Positions 1-8,927 are shown, numbered from the stretch's first letter. The stretch: 26,588 nucleotides of DNA from Elusimicrobiota bacterium (GCA_030639665.1 DAOWCC010000006.1:1-26588), one strand, 5' to 3'. The notes: generated by a model not told the origin, from the sequence alone. Translations and numbers: made by a program.

Positions 1-1071
1 GATATTAATGAAATGGAGAAGGGTTTAAGCTCAAACTCCGTAAGTGTTGTGGTTGAAAGCAGTATCTTGAAGTCGGATGATGGCGGCGTATTGACTATGC
101 CGGAAAATTCACAGACTCTCATGATTAGGCCCGACCAAAGCGATGATATTGTTTCTTCCGTGATATATGACGGCAAGTATGGCAATTATGATATGGGAGA
201 TGCCGATCATCTGGTCAGATTTGCCATTTCCAATATAGAAGACTATCCCGCTAAAAAAGTAATGCTTGTGGTTTGGAATCACGGCAGTGGCGATGGCGGA
301 ATCGCTTATGACGATGTGAGCGGGAATCATATAAGCGGAGCGAGTCTTGGAAGGGCTTTAAAGGAAATCAATTCATCTACGGGCAAAAAAATTAATGTTT
401 TCGCTACTGACGCCTGTTTGATGCAGACTGCCAAGGTTGCCTATGAGTTATTTAGTTATACCGATATTATTGTGGGCTCGCAAGAGACCATTCCCGGCGG
501 CGGTTTTCCGTACGATACTATTTTGGGCGCTTTAAGCGGAAATCCCGGTATGGGCGCGGCCGCATTAGGTAAAGTTATAGTCAAAAAATACGAGGATTCA
601 TATAGTGGCGCCAGAGGCACAACTCTTTCCGCTCTTGATAGCAGTTATCTTCCCAGTTTTGTTTATGAGTTGAATAATTGGATAAAAATGATTAGAAACG
701 ATGATGAGATTTTGACTAAAATCGCCGATTCTTATGATTCCATAGCCCAAAATACATTTAAATTTTCGACTAAAGACAATAAAGATTTTTGTGATTTTAT
801 AGATCAATTGGGAACTGTTTTCCCCTCGTATTCCGAGATAATGAGAGAGGGCCGGGAACTTAGAAATTTGGTCTCGGATGGAGTGGTTATTTCCCATAAG
901 GCCACAAATGGATTCTTTAGCGATAAAGATTATATATCAAAAACCTGCGGGCTCGCGATTTATCTTCCTGAGAAAAAATATAAGGGCCGCAAGTACAATA
1001 GTTTTGTTTTTGCCAGGGATACTTATTGGGATGATTTTATAAAGGATATCTTTGTTAAGCTGGACAGATAG
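1..1071 (+). CDS. Clostripain-family (C11) cysteine peptidase, 5' partial
   Basis: The frame is open to the first base of the window and no ribosome site precedes the first ATG at 13, so the N-terminus, probably with a signal peptide, lies upstream. Counting from that ATG, two catalytic blocks of peptidase family C11 are visible. One is VVWNHGSG with the catalytic His at about residue 90. The other is ATDACLMQTA with the nucleophile Cys at about residue 135. The segment before the His block (MGDADHLVRFAISNI) is also typical of clostripain-like proteins. Members are secreted or periplasmic endopeptidases that often cleave after basic residues; substrate and site of action here are inferred only. 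Nine bases separate the stop from the next gene, so it probably heads an operon with the exported protein and lipoprotein downstream. The family call is firm; the biological role is unknown. Confidence 0.88.
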   Translation, partial: DINEMEKGLSSNSVSVVVESSILKSDDGGVLTMPENSQTLMIRPDQSDDIVSSVIYDGKYGNYDMGDADHLVRFAISNIEDYPAKKVMLVVWNHGSGDGGIAYDDVSGNHISGASLGRALKEINSSTGKKINVFATDACLMQTAKVAYELFSYTDIIVGSQETIPGGGFPYDTILGALSGNPGMGAAALGKVIVKKYEDSYSGARGTTLSALDSSYLPSFVYELNNWIKMIRNDDEILTKIADSYDSIAQNTFKFSTKDNKDFCDFIDQLGTVFPSYSEIMREGRELRNLVSDGVVISHKATNGFFSDKDYISKTCGLAIYLPEKKYKGRKYNSFVFARDTYWDDFIKDIFVKLDR

Positions 1072-1080
1072 AAGGATATT

Positions 1081-2916
1081 ATGAACAAGATGCCATACTA
1101 CAAAACGATAAGAGCCGGAATTATCTCCTTAATGGGCATGGTATTCTTTTTTGTCGTTCCGCTTTATAGCGTTGAATTGATGGAGTTTGAGAAGCAGATG
1201 GCGCAAGAGTATGAAATGAAAATTTCCAGCGGCGATTCCGTTAGCGCCGGTAATTTTCTTGCCGATGAGGAATTTAAAGAAAAGTATCTTTTGGTTGATA
1301 AAAAGAAAGCTTCCATTTTAATAGCCAAATCACAGGCGGTGATTGACTTAAATAAAATATTTGATTTTGTTTGGAACGAGGCTAATTTTAATAAGCTCAG
1401 CGACGCGCTTGGAGAGAGAATAAATGAGAAGGAGAATATTTTATGCTCTATGGGTTTTGGCCCTCAACCCGAAAAGCTTCTTCCATGGATAAAAAAGTAT
1501 AGAGTGGATTATAAAAAGGAAAATATTTTAATTGTCAAAAAAGCCATACGCGAATGGGATATTGTCTTTAGCACATCCATAAATAAGATAAATGTGGATT
1601 GGGGGCAAGCCAGTAAAGACAGAGGTGATCAAAAGATTATTACTAAAGAGGAATGGAATAAATGGAATATAAGACAAAGAACCTCAGCTTTGTTTAAATT
1701 GACCAAAACGGAAGGGTGGAAAGATTTTGACAGCTTTATTCCTTATAATGAAAAGCAAGAGAATATACAGAACAAGTATTATGAAAAGCTGGATGTTGTT
1801 CAAGATGTTCAGGTTTTCTTGGATGCCGATCAAAAAAGCCAGCTTGATACTTTGCTGGACAATGACGCTTCCATTAATGAGCAGATGTTGTTTCTGGGAA
1901 AGTTGTTTAACGGCAATGCCATAGAAGGAAAACCGGCGGATTTTGGGAAAATAGAAGCTTTAAAGGCGAAAGTGAATTCTTTCAGGGAGTCATCGGCTAA
2001 AGAAGATATTTCTCTTGAGCAAATCGATATTTTAAACGATATGCTGAAAACTTCGGTGATGACAAATATAAAGGATACCGCTGTCGGCAAAAAAATTACG
2101 GAATTTTATGCCGAAAAAAAATTAAATATGGAAATTAAAGATGAAATGGAAGATTATGGCGGCTATGACCCGAAAAGCGGAAAAATATCGATTAATTCCG
2201 GCTTGGTTAGAGAATTTATGCGCGTAAAAGGCTATAGCGCTGAATCTCTTATGACAAATAAAGATCAAATTGATGAAGTGGCTAAATATATTTCTCCCGC
2301 TTTTGTTCATCAGGTCGGCATTCAAATGCAGGACGCGTGGGCAAAAGATAAAGGCGTGTATAAGCCCTTAAATCAAGAAGATAAAATAAACGCGAGCGCT
2401 ATGGAAGCGATTTATACCCTTGAAAAAGTGAAAAAAGATAAAAAGTTCAGGGGGATATTTAAAGATTTTTCGGAAATTTCAGACAGTTCTTATGCGGGCA
2501 AGGTAACGCAAAACGCTAAGTTTTATGCTGAAGAAGGGAGCACGCAGTTTAATCTTGCTATGAGCAGATTACACTATAGCGATTTGCCTTCGGCGCAAGC
2601 GGCTTCTTCCAAAATAATCAATGCCATAAATAATGAGCTTGAAAGAAGAGAAGGGCTTTCAAAAGATAAAAAGGCGAGAGTGGAAAAGAAAGCTTATATA
2701 GGAGAGGAGCGGGCGTTTAGCATGGATAGTTTTGAATTATTGTCTTCTCTTCGGTTCATAAACAAGGGCGCTTTAGCTAAAATAAGCGACAGTTTGCTGG
2801 CAGCCGATTACGCGAAACATTATCAATCTGCAACGGCTGATAATAATTTAATGTTTGGTTTGTCTAAAAAAAATGTTAAAGTTTCAGTGCCTCCGCTTGC
2901 CGGAGTAAACCAATGA
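1081..2916 (+). CDS. Exported hypothetical protein (611 aa) with possible degenerate zincin motif
   Basis: I do not recognise the family. The N-terminus has a basic start and a hydrophobic stretch (residues about 11-30, ending near PLYS), consistent with a signal peptide or membrane anchor, so the body probably lies outside the cytoplasm. The rest is highly charged and likely mostly helical, with Lys/Glu-rich segments. At residues 410-415 stands HQVGIQ, followed by MQDAWAKDKG and, 30-40 residues later, an acidic helix (SAMEAIYTLEK). The spacing and surroundings resemble an HExxH metallopeptidase helix in which Glu has become Gln and the second His has become Ile. If so, the protein is a catalytically dead relative. 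It starts 9 bp after the peptidase gene behind an AAGGAT ribosome site, and its stop overlaps the next start (ATGA). The three genes look co-transcribed. Confidence 0.8.
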   Translation: MNKMPYYKTIRAGIISLMGMVFFFVVPLYSVELMEFEKQMAQEYEMKISSGDSVSAGNFLADEEFKEKYLLVDKKKASILIAKSQAVIDLNKIFDFVWNEANFNKLSDALGERINEKENILCSMGFGPQPEKLLPWIKKYRVDYKKENILIVKKAIREWDIVFSTSINKINVDWGQASKDRGDQKIITKEEWNKWNIRQRTSALFKLTKTEGWKDFDSFIPYNEKQENIQNKYYEKLDVVQDVQVFLDADQKSQLDTLLDNDASINEQMLFLGKLFNGNAIEGKPADFGKIEALKAKVNSFRESSAKEDISLEQIDILNDMLKTSVMTNIKDTAVGKKITEFYAEKKLNMEIKDEMEDYGGYDPKSGKISINSGLVREFMRVKGYSAESLMTNKDQIDEVAKYISPAFVHQVGIQMQDAWAKDKGVYKPLNQEDKINASAMEAIYTLEKVKKDKKFRGIFKDFSEISDSSYAGKVTQNAKFYAEEGSTQFNLAMSRLHYSDLPSAQAASSKIINAINNELERREGLSKDKKARVEKKAYIGEERAFSMDSFELLSSLRFINKGALAKISDSLLAADYAKHYQSATADNNLMFGLSKKNVKVSVPPLAGVNQ

Positions 2917-3524
2917 TAAAAATATTTTTTTCACTAATTTTTGTTTTCGCGTTTTTTGGCTGTGATAAAGCCGATGTCAATATTTCAAATGACGCTTTGG
3001 ACGCGGAGCCGAAAACTCTTATTTCGCATGATAAAAGCGAAACGGCTTTAAATAATTCCTATTTTTCCGCGATGTTGCCGGAAGGCTGGGCGCGGGAAGT
3101 AAGAAGAGGAGCCGATTCTCAAGTTTTTTTGCTTGAGTTAAAAAAAATAACAGGCTCCAAAATTCCCGTTTTTATTTATCTCAGATTTTATCCGAATAAT
3201 AGCGATTTTTTAAATTATCAGGATTTTATTGAGGCTAATTCCAAAAATATCTTCGGCGAGACTTCAACTTCCAAAGAACAATATGGGCCGGTAAAAGAAA
3301 TCATTCTTAATGGCGGAAACGCTTTTTATTTAACCAAAGATTATAAGCATTATCTTAAACTGAATAAGAGTTCGGATGAATTTGTGAATATAAAGAATGT
3401 CAATATAGTTATTCCTTCAAAGGATAGTTTCTATGTTTTAACTTATCGGTCCTCGGAAGCCGATTCTGATAAATATTTCGATGTGTTCAATAAGATTGTA
3501 AAAAGTTTCAAACCTCTTAAATAA
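2913..3524 (+). CDS. Predicted lipoprotein (203 aa)
   Basis: The start overlaps the preceding stop by four bases (ATGA), which indicates translational coupling. The N-terminus MIKIFFSLIFVFAFFGC is a short hydrophobic stretch ending in a lipobox-like FFGC, so residue 17 would be the lipidated Cys. The mature part contains YFSAMLPEGWAREVRRG and a C-terminal segment ending in KSFKPLK. This resembles the general shape of small alpha/beta envelope proteins of the PsbP/DUF1795 kind (an N-terminal 'may be a bad fit to the membrane' strand, a central strand run, then a final F..IVKSFK helix). That resemblance is weak. Function is unknown; it probably works with the upstream peptidase and exported protein at the envelope. 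Confidence 0.82.
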   Translation: MIKIFFSLIFVFAFFGCDKADVNISNDALDAEPKTLISHDKSETALNNSYFSAMLPEGWAREVRRGADSQVFLLELKKITGSKIPVFIYLRFYPNNSDFLNYQDFIEANSKNIFGETSTSKEQYGPVKEIILNGGNAFYLTKDYKHYLKLNKSSDEFVNIKNVNIVIPSKDSFYVLTYRSSEADSDKYFDVFNKIVKSFKPLK

Positions 3525-3701
3525 AACATTTAACGCCTAAATAATAAATCCGCTATAACCCTCTTTTACCATTTACATCACCTGCCAATCTTTTAATTTC
3601 GATTTTATAAATTATTCAATAGACTATTATTTGTTGGGTTTAAGAATAACTTGAAACCGAAATTGATATATGAACCCAGTGCGGTTTATAATATTTGCTT
3701 T

Positions 3702-3745
3702 TCACCCGCAGACACGGCAGTTGGCGGGATGAAGCATAGCTTCAT
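3702..3745. repeat. Paired palindromes upstream of the TolC-like gene
   Basis: The 239-bp gap between the lipoprotein gene and the TolC-like gene is AT-rich except for this patch. TCACCCGC (3702-3709) pairs with GCGGGATGA (3724-3732) with one bulged A, around a 14-nt loop. It overlaps a second perfect palindrome, ATGAAGC-ATA-GCTTCAT (3729-3745). There is no T-run, so it is not a standard terminator. It could be a dispersed small palindromic repeat or a structured 5' leader. The rest of the gap (3525-3701) shows nothing I can name. Confidence 0.5.
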
Positions 3746-3763
3746 TTATTGTAAGATATCTAT

Positions 3764-5170
3764 ATGAAGATAAGACCGTTTAATATAATTATTATTGTCG
3801 TATTCGGTTTTTTGGGTTTAAACGCTTCTGCTGAAAATCAAGGCGTTAAGGCGCGAAAAAATTTAAGCATAGATGAATTTATAAAAACCGCGATTAAAAA
3901 TGATGAAGCTTTTGAAGAAATTCTTACGGCTCAATTAGCCCTAAAATACAAGAAAGACTTGGTTTTGCCAGCCAGAGATTTAATTTTGTCCGTGAAAGGG
4001 CAGAATGAATTTTATTTTGACCAAGATAGAAGCGATCCGAGAATTGCGGTTTCTTTAAGCAAGCTTTTTCCATATACCGGAAGCGAAGTATCGGCTGAAT
4101 ATTCGGCTACGCCTTATCCAAGCGCCGGAGGCGTCTCATCACTTATTGGAATTTACTTTTCTCAGCCCATAGCCAAAAACGCTTTTGGGAAAGCCACTGA
4201 ATTGCAAGATAAGATAACGGGCGCTGAAACGGATATTGTCGGTTATCAAATAACGGAAGCTTATGAGGATTATTTAGCCTCGATAATTGTCGTCTATTAT
4301 AATTGGTATTCAGCTTTTGAAAACCTGAAAATAGGCAACTCATCCTATGAACAAAGCATGAAACTGCTTGAAAATATAAAGAAAAGGCGGAAAAGCAGTG
4401 TTGCTTTAGCCATAGATGTGAACAAAGTTAAAATTCAAGTTCTTGGAAAAAAAGAAAACCTAATAGCTCTTGAGAAGGAATATGATGCGACCTTCAATTT
4501 GATAAAACAAGCGATTAGATATGAAGAAAATGAAGTTCTTGAGCCCATTAATCCATTTGAATTCGGCAAAACTGAAATAGCTTTTGAAAAGGAATATAAA
4601 AAATTTATCGATTCAAGCAGAACTTATGATATTCTGAAGCTGTTGGAGGAAAAAAGTTCATTGAATATAAATAAATACGCTGATAACCTTTTGCCTTCGA
4701 CTAATCTTTTATTGGGGTATAAAGTCAATGGAGCCGATTTTGGAGTCAAAAGCTCCGATTCCAATTTATACGCGGGAGTTTCGCTTAAATGGCTGTTTTC
4801 CGACCAGGTGGGAAAAGCAAGTCATGAAACCGCCAAGATTTCAGATAAGACTGTCCGGCTTTCAAATAAAAGCAAATATGTCAAACTTAAAACCGATTTA
4901 AAGAATCTCTTTTTGCGAATTGAAAGAGAGAAAAAACTTATTAAAACAAGTGATGAGAAAATAGAGCTTTCAAAACTCATATTGACCGATGAAACCGTCA
5001 ATTATTCTTATGGCAAGGTTTCGCTTAATGACCTTATAGACGCGGTAAACCGCATTGATGATAATAGTTTCAATAAATTAAGCCATCTAATAAGATATAA
5101 AATTTTGATGATTGAATGGCTTAGAATGACGGATCAACTTGTGGCGGCTAAAGGATTAATTGTTAGATAG
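3764..5170 (+). CDS. TolC-like outer-membrane efflux protein (468 aa)
   Basis: A signal peptide is clear (MKIRPFNIII, hydrophobic run, cleavage near NASA/EN around residue 24). It is followed by the usual TolC-family opening LSIDEFIKTAIKND, with long amphipathic helices and two repeats of the outer-membrane efflux protein (OEP) fold at about residues 35-245 and 265-465. Typical features are the mid-protein helix with ALAIDVNKVKIQVLGKKENL and the C-terminal SYGKVSLNDLIDAVNRI. The length matches the family (about 420-500 aa). Such proteins form trimeric channels through the outer membrane for type I secretion or efflux pumps. No membrane-fusion or inner-membrane pump gene lies next to it, so it is an orphan here and must pair with partners elsewhere. 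No strong ribosome site precedes the ATG. Confidence 0.85.
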   Translation: MKIRPFNIIIIVVFGFLGLNASAENQGVKARKNLSIDEFIKTAIKNDEAFEEILTAQLALKYKKDLVLPARDLILSVKGQNEFYFDQDRSDPRIAVSLSKLFPYTGSEVSAEYSATPYPSAGGVSSLIGIYFSQPIAKNAFGKATELQDKITGAETDIVGYQITEAYEDYLASIIVVYYNWYSAFENLKIGNSSYEQSMKLLENIKKRRKSSVALAIDVNKVKIQVLGKKENLIALEKEYDATFNLIKQAIRYEENEVLEPINPFEFGKTEIAFEKEYKKFIDSSRTYDILKLLEEKSSLNINKYADNLLPSTNLLLGYKVNGADFGVKSSDSNLYAGVSLKWLFSDQVGKASHETAKISDKTVRLSNKSKYVKLKTDLKNLFLRIEREKKLIKTSDEKIELSKLILTDETVNYSYGKVSLNDLIDAVNRIDDNSFNKLSHLIRYKILMIEWLRMTDQLVAAKGLIVR

Positions 5171-5241
5171 GTATAGGTTTGTTCATATAGTCAAATGAAA
5201 GCTATTTTGATAGTATTGGATTACTGGTCAGGGGGAAGCAA

Positions 5242-7947
5242 ATGAAAAAAGATAATTTGAAAAACGATAATAAGAAAGATAAATCGTTAAAAAACAGATC
5301 TATCAGTGACCTTGAGAAAGCTCTAAAGAAAGAGAAAGAAGAATCTTCCAAGATTAAGGCGTTGAATCATCGCTTAGACGCCAATATACAGCAATTGCTG
5401 GCGGCTAATGAACAGATAAGAGCCAGTAAACATCAACTTTATATCGAAGTTCTGGAACGGCAACAAGCTGAAAAGAAGCTTCGTTATAGCGAAACAATGC
5501 TTAAAGAAGCTCAGCATCTTGCTCAAATCGGAAGTTGGGAATTGGATTTTATAACAAATCAGCTTTATTGGTCGGATGAAACTTACAGAATATTCGGTCT
5601 AAAACCAAGTCAGTTTGACTCCACTTATAAAAATTTTTTAGATAATATTCATCCCGATGATAGAGAGTTTGTAAATAAAGCTTATACGGATTCTGTAAAA
5701 AACAAAACACCCTATAAAACCACTCACCGTCTTCTGTTAAAAGATGGATCAATAAAATTTATTAACGAGCAATGTGAAACATTTTATAATAAAGCCGGCA
5801 AGCCTAGTCGTTCCATGGGTACCGTTCAGGATGTCACCGAGCGCAAGAAGGCGGAAGACGCGCTGAAAGAAAGTGAAGAACAATACCGCTTGCTCGCGTA
5901 TAATTCAATGGATGTGATTTGGAAAATGGATTTGAAAATGGTTTTTACATATGCCAGTCCGTCCATAAAAGATTCTTTTGGATATACTGTTGATGAGTGG
6001 GTTGGAAACCGATTGTCTCAGTATTGCAGTGGAAAAGAGTTTTTTAAAATGGCAAGGAAAGCGGTATACGCCGTTAAAGGGTACAAAAAGTTTAAGAGCT
6101 TAACTTTTGAGGCGATAATGTTGCGTAAAAACGGGAGTGAAATTCCCGTTGAAATTACCGCGAAATTGATATTTAATAAAAACGGGTTTCCCCATGGATT
6201 TCAGGGAACTACTCGCGATATTACCGAGCGCAAGCAGTTGGAAAAAGCAAAAGAAACGGCATTTCAACAGCTTGCGGCAAGCGAACAGCAACAAAAAACC
6301 ATTAATCATCAACTAAGAGCGTCCGAGCAGCAATTGCGGGCCAGTGAACAGCAACAAAAAGCCATTAATCAACAATTAAAGGCTATTGAAGAAGAGCTTC
6401 GTTTTGATATTGCCGAGCGCAAAAAAGCGGAGGACGCGCTGAGAAAAAGCGAAGAAAAATATCATCTGCTCGCGGATAATACCCTTGATTGTATTTGGAA
6501 ATTAGATAAAGGTATGAAGTTTATTTATGCCAATTCCGCTGTTTTTTCCATGATGGGCTATACTCACGAAGAATGGGTTGGAAGTTCTTTGTTTGACCAT
6601 TGCGATAAAGAGGAAATGAAAAAAGTAATAAACTTAATATCCGAGAAGATAAAAAAAGGAATCTATGAAACAATATTGGAGATGCTCTTAATTCATAAAA
6701 ACGGAAAGGTGGTTCCCGTTGAAATACACGCTAAACTTCTTATTGATGAAAATAAGCAATTAATGGGAATGCAAGGGACGACCCGTGATATCACCGAGCG
6801 CAAGAAAGCGGAAGATTCATTAAGAGCGTCGGAATTAAGATATAGAACTCTATTTGAAACGGCTGTGGAAGGAATACTTATCGCGGATGTTAAAACAAAG
6901 AAATTTAAGTACGCGAATCCCGCAATATGCAAAATACTGGGTTATAGCGCGAATGAGTTGAGTGACAAGAGTGTTTTGGATATTCATCCAAAAAAAGATT
7001 TGAAGAAAATTCTTGCCGACTTTAACATACAGGCAAGAGGAAAAAAACCGGTAGTGGAAAATATTCCTTGTTTAAGAAAAGACGGAACAAAAATATACGC
7101 GAATATTGCCGTTGCCTCGGAGGTGATGGACGGAAAACACTGCAGTATCGGTTTTTTTACGGATGTAACCGAACGCAAGAAGATGCTGGAAGATTTGCTT
7201 GTTTCCAGAGAGAAATTCTATAAAGTGTTTCAGATGTCGCCATCTGCTATTCTTATTACTCATCTTAAGACAGGTGAAATTATAAATATGAATTCGAGTT
7301 TTGAACGGACTTTCGGCTATGATAGAGAAGAAATTATAGGTAAAACCACATTGGATATAGGTTTCTGGAAAAGTTTGGCGGATAGAAAATGGAATAAATC
7401 TCTGCTTTTAAAACGAGGGTATTTATATTCGACGGAGCTGGAATTTATTACCAAGTTGGGCAAAACGGTAATAGGGAATACTAATCTCGTATCAATGGAA
7501 ATAGAGGGAGAAGATTATGTAATAAAAACTATTTCCGATATCACAGAACGCAAGCGGACGGAAAAAAAGGTGAAATTAAGCGAGGAGAAATATCGCGAAC
7601 TTTTTGAAGAATCCATATCGGCAATTTATGTGTTTGACACGCAAAAAAACTTCATTGATTCAAATAAGGCGGGCCTTGATTTATTGGGTTATAGCAGAAA
7701 AGAGTTATTAAAATTGACTATCGGCGATGTGGACGCGGAACCGGAAGTTGTTTTTCCGGCGAATAAAAAGCTGTTTGTCGGAGGCCATTTAATTAACTAT
7801 GAGCATAAATTGAAAAGAAAAGACGGCCGCGTAATTACCGTATTGAACAATTCCCGGCCTCTTATTGACGCTGATGGCAAAGTGCTGGGAATGCAGAGCA
7901 CCTTATTTGATATAACGGAGCGCGAAAAAGGAAAAAAACGAAAATAG
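5242..7947 (+). CDS. Multi-PAS sensor protein (901 aa) with no output domain
   Basis: An N-terminal charged coiled coil (about 20-80) leads into six PAS/PAC units, each closing with the PAC signature D-[IV]-T/A-E-R. The closing Asp residues are at 197, 326, 516, 641, 766 and 890. Between units two and three lies a Gln-rich coiled coil (about 335-395) built from repeats of ASEQQQK and ASEQQLRASEQ. No membrane segment is seen, so it is probably cytoplasmic. PAS units of this type sense small molecules, redox or light; the ligand cannot be told. The protein stops 11 residues after the last PAC signature, with no HisKA/HATPase, GGDEF, EAL or helix-turn-helix. It therefore either works through protein contacts or is the front part of a lost histidine kinase. 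A GGGGGAAG ribosome site precedes the ATG. The inverted-repeat element at 7962 begins 14 bp after the stop. Confidence 0.9.
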   Translation: MKKDNLKNDNKKDKSLKNRSISDLEKALKKEKEESSKIKALNHRLDANIQQLLAANEQIRASKHQLYIEVLERQQAEKKLRYSETMLKEAQHLAQIGSWELDFITNQLYWSDETYRIFGLKPSQFDSTYKNFLDNIHPDDREFVNKAYTDSVKNKTPYKTTHRLLLKDGSIKFINEQCETFYNKAGKPSRSMGTVQDVTERKKAEDALKESEEQYRLLAYNSMDVIWKMDLKMVFTYASPSIKDSFGYTVDEWVGNRLSQYCSGKEFFKMARKAVYAVKGYKKFKSLTFEAIMLRKNGSEIPVEITAKLIFNKNGFPHGFQGTTRDITERKQLEKAKETAFQQLAASEQQQKTINHQLRASEQQLRASEQQQKAINQQLKAIEEELRFDIAERKKAEDALRKSEEKYHLLADNTLDCIWKLDKGMKFIYANSAVFSMMGYTHEEWVGSSLFDHCDKEEMKKVINLISEKIKKGIYETILEMLLIHKNGKVVPVEIHAKLLIDENKQLMGMQGTTRDITERKKAEDSLRASELRYRTLFETAVEGILIADVKTKKFKYANPAICKILGYSANELSDKSVLDIHPKKDLKKILADFNIQARGKKPVVENIPCLRKDGTKIYANIAVASEVMDGKHCSIGFFTDVTERKKMLEDLLVSREKFYKVFQMSPSAILITHLKTGEIINMNSSFERTFGYDREEIIGKTTLDIGFWKSLADRKWNKSLLLKRGYLYSTELEFITKLGKTVIGNTNLVSMEIEGEDYVIKTISDITERKRTEKKVKLSEEKYRELFEESISAIYVFDTQKNFIDSNKAGLDLLGYSRKELLKLTIGDVDAEPEVVFPANKKLFVGGHLINYEHKLKRKDGRVITVLNNSRPLIDADGKVLGMQSTLFDITEREKGKKRK

Positions 7948-7961
7948 ATTTTTTTATACTT

Positions 7962-8226
7962 AGGGCTTGGAAAAGAATTAACTGGTCATTTGGCTGGCTA
8001 ATTTCTGAGCGAAACAAGGAACGAAGAGCGAGCATACTCTTGCGGTCTGTGAGCGATAAGTGACGCGGTTGGAGTCGGAAATTAGCCAGCCCTCTGGGGA
8101 AACTCATCTTTTGTTGATTTCTTCGTTGCTCTTTATTCACAGGCGTAAAGCCTTCTCATTCATCGCGTCTTGAACTCAACTTAAAGCTAAGTTTCCAAAT
8201 GACCAGTTAATTCTTTTCCAAGCCCT
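7962..8226. mobile_element. 265-bp nested inverted-repeat element (MITE-like)
   Basis: Its ends, 7962-7993 and 8195-8226, are perfect 32-bp inverted repeats. Inside, 7992-8005 pairs perfectly with 8078-8091 (14 bp, GGCTGGCTAATTTC and its complement). The right half holds GGAAACT (8098-8104) against AGTTTCC (8190-8196) and a small GGC-GTAAA-GCC hairpin. Together they could form a branched cruciform: an outer stem with two or three inner arms. No transposase or plausible gene is inside. The size and perfect ends fit a non-autonomous miniature transposable element; near-identical arms suggest recent insertion or selection for structure. TA stands at both outer edges (7961-7962 and 8227-8228), but the right one is offset by one base, so a target duplication is not proven. 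A structured RNA is the alternative. Confidence 0.7.
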
Positions 8227-8260
8227 TAAGCAAAAGATGTTTTTACAATATGAAGCGCGC

Positions 8261-8268
8261 GAGGTGAT
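8261..8268 (+). promoter_or_regulatory. Strong ribosome binding site that sets the GTG start of cheD
   Basis: GAGGTGAT matches the complement of the 16S 3' end over eight bases and lies five bases before the GTG at 8274. This supports a GTG start rather than any downstream ATG. Confidence 0.75.
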
Positions 8269-8273
8269 TTTGG

Positions 8274-8753
8274 GTGAAAATCATTGATGTAAATTCAGGT
8301 GAAATTAAAATAGTCGAAAGGGACGCTTTATTAAGAGTTTCCGCCTTGGGCTCTTGTGTCGCGATTGTGGCTTATGAGGGAAAAAGCAAGATAGGCGGTA
8401 TTGCCCATTGCATGCTTCCCGGAAAATCTCCCAATAAAAAAGATAAAAAAAAATATGCCATTGACGCCATAGATGAATTATTGGAAAAAATGATAGGTTT
8501 AGGCGTGAAAATAAAAGATATCAAAATAAGTATTGTGGGAGGGGGAAATGTGCTTCGAAGGAAAGAAGACAGAATATGCGAGAGAAATATTCAATCGATT
8601 GTTGGATATCTTAATGAAAAAAAAATAAAAATAAGAGGAAGTTCCTTAGGAGGATTTGAGCGAAGAAGCGTTTTTTTGAATACAACTACCGGAGAAATTA
8701 TATATACGGTGGGGAATTCCGCTAAAAAAACTCTAAAAAAAACCGGTTTATAA
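8274..8753 (+). CDS. cheD: CheD, chemoreceptor glutamine deamidase
   Basis: The 159-aa length and motifs fit CheD, which deamidates receptor glutamines and, in several bacteria, binds the phosphatase CheC. Visible are VSALGSCVAIV with the nucleophile Cys at residue 28, GGIAHCMLP with the catalytic His at 45, the glycine turn IVGGGNVL, and the conserved ERNIQSI helix. In Thermotoga CheD a Thr six residues before the Cys assists catalysis; here that position is Val22, with Ser23 next to it. No other chemotaxis gene (receptor, CheA, CheW, CheC) is present in the window. The only signalling neighbour is the PAS protein upstream, separated by the inverted-repeat element. The 174 bp after the gene hold nothing clear apart from the promoter of the next gene at their end. 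Confidence 0.9.
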   Translation: MKIIDVNSGEIKIVERDALLRVSALGSCVAIVAYEGKSKIGGIAHCMLPGKSPNKKDKKKYAIDAIDELLEKMIGLGVKIKDIKISIVGGGNVLRRKEDRICERNIQSIVGYLNEKKIKIRGSSLGGFERRSVFLNTTTGEIIYTVGNSAKKTLKKTGL

Positions 8754-8927
8754 ATATGTGGAAAAGATAGAATGTTACTATAAGGATTTAGGGAATAAAA
8801 GTGATTAGTTTGGCAATCCGGGAGTTTATTCGATATAAAATAATTTCGACTACAATCGCCTCATAGAAACTTTCCGTATAAAAAACACTAAATATCCAAT
8901 GATATCAAGCGCGAGCAAAATTTCCTT

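Noticed and set aside
7862..8140. Minus-strand open frame across the end of the PAS gene and the inverted-repeat element
   Set aside because: It overlaps a well-supported gene and repeat arms, and its translation resembles no protein.
7957..8230. TA target-site duplication around the 265-bp element
   Set aside because: TA occurs at both edges but is one base out of register on the right, so it is not a clean duplication.
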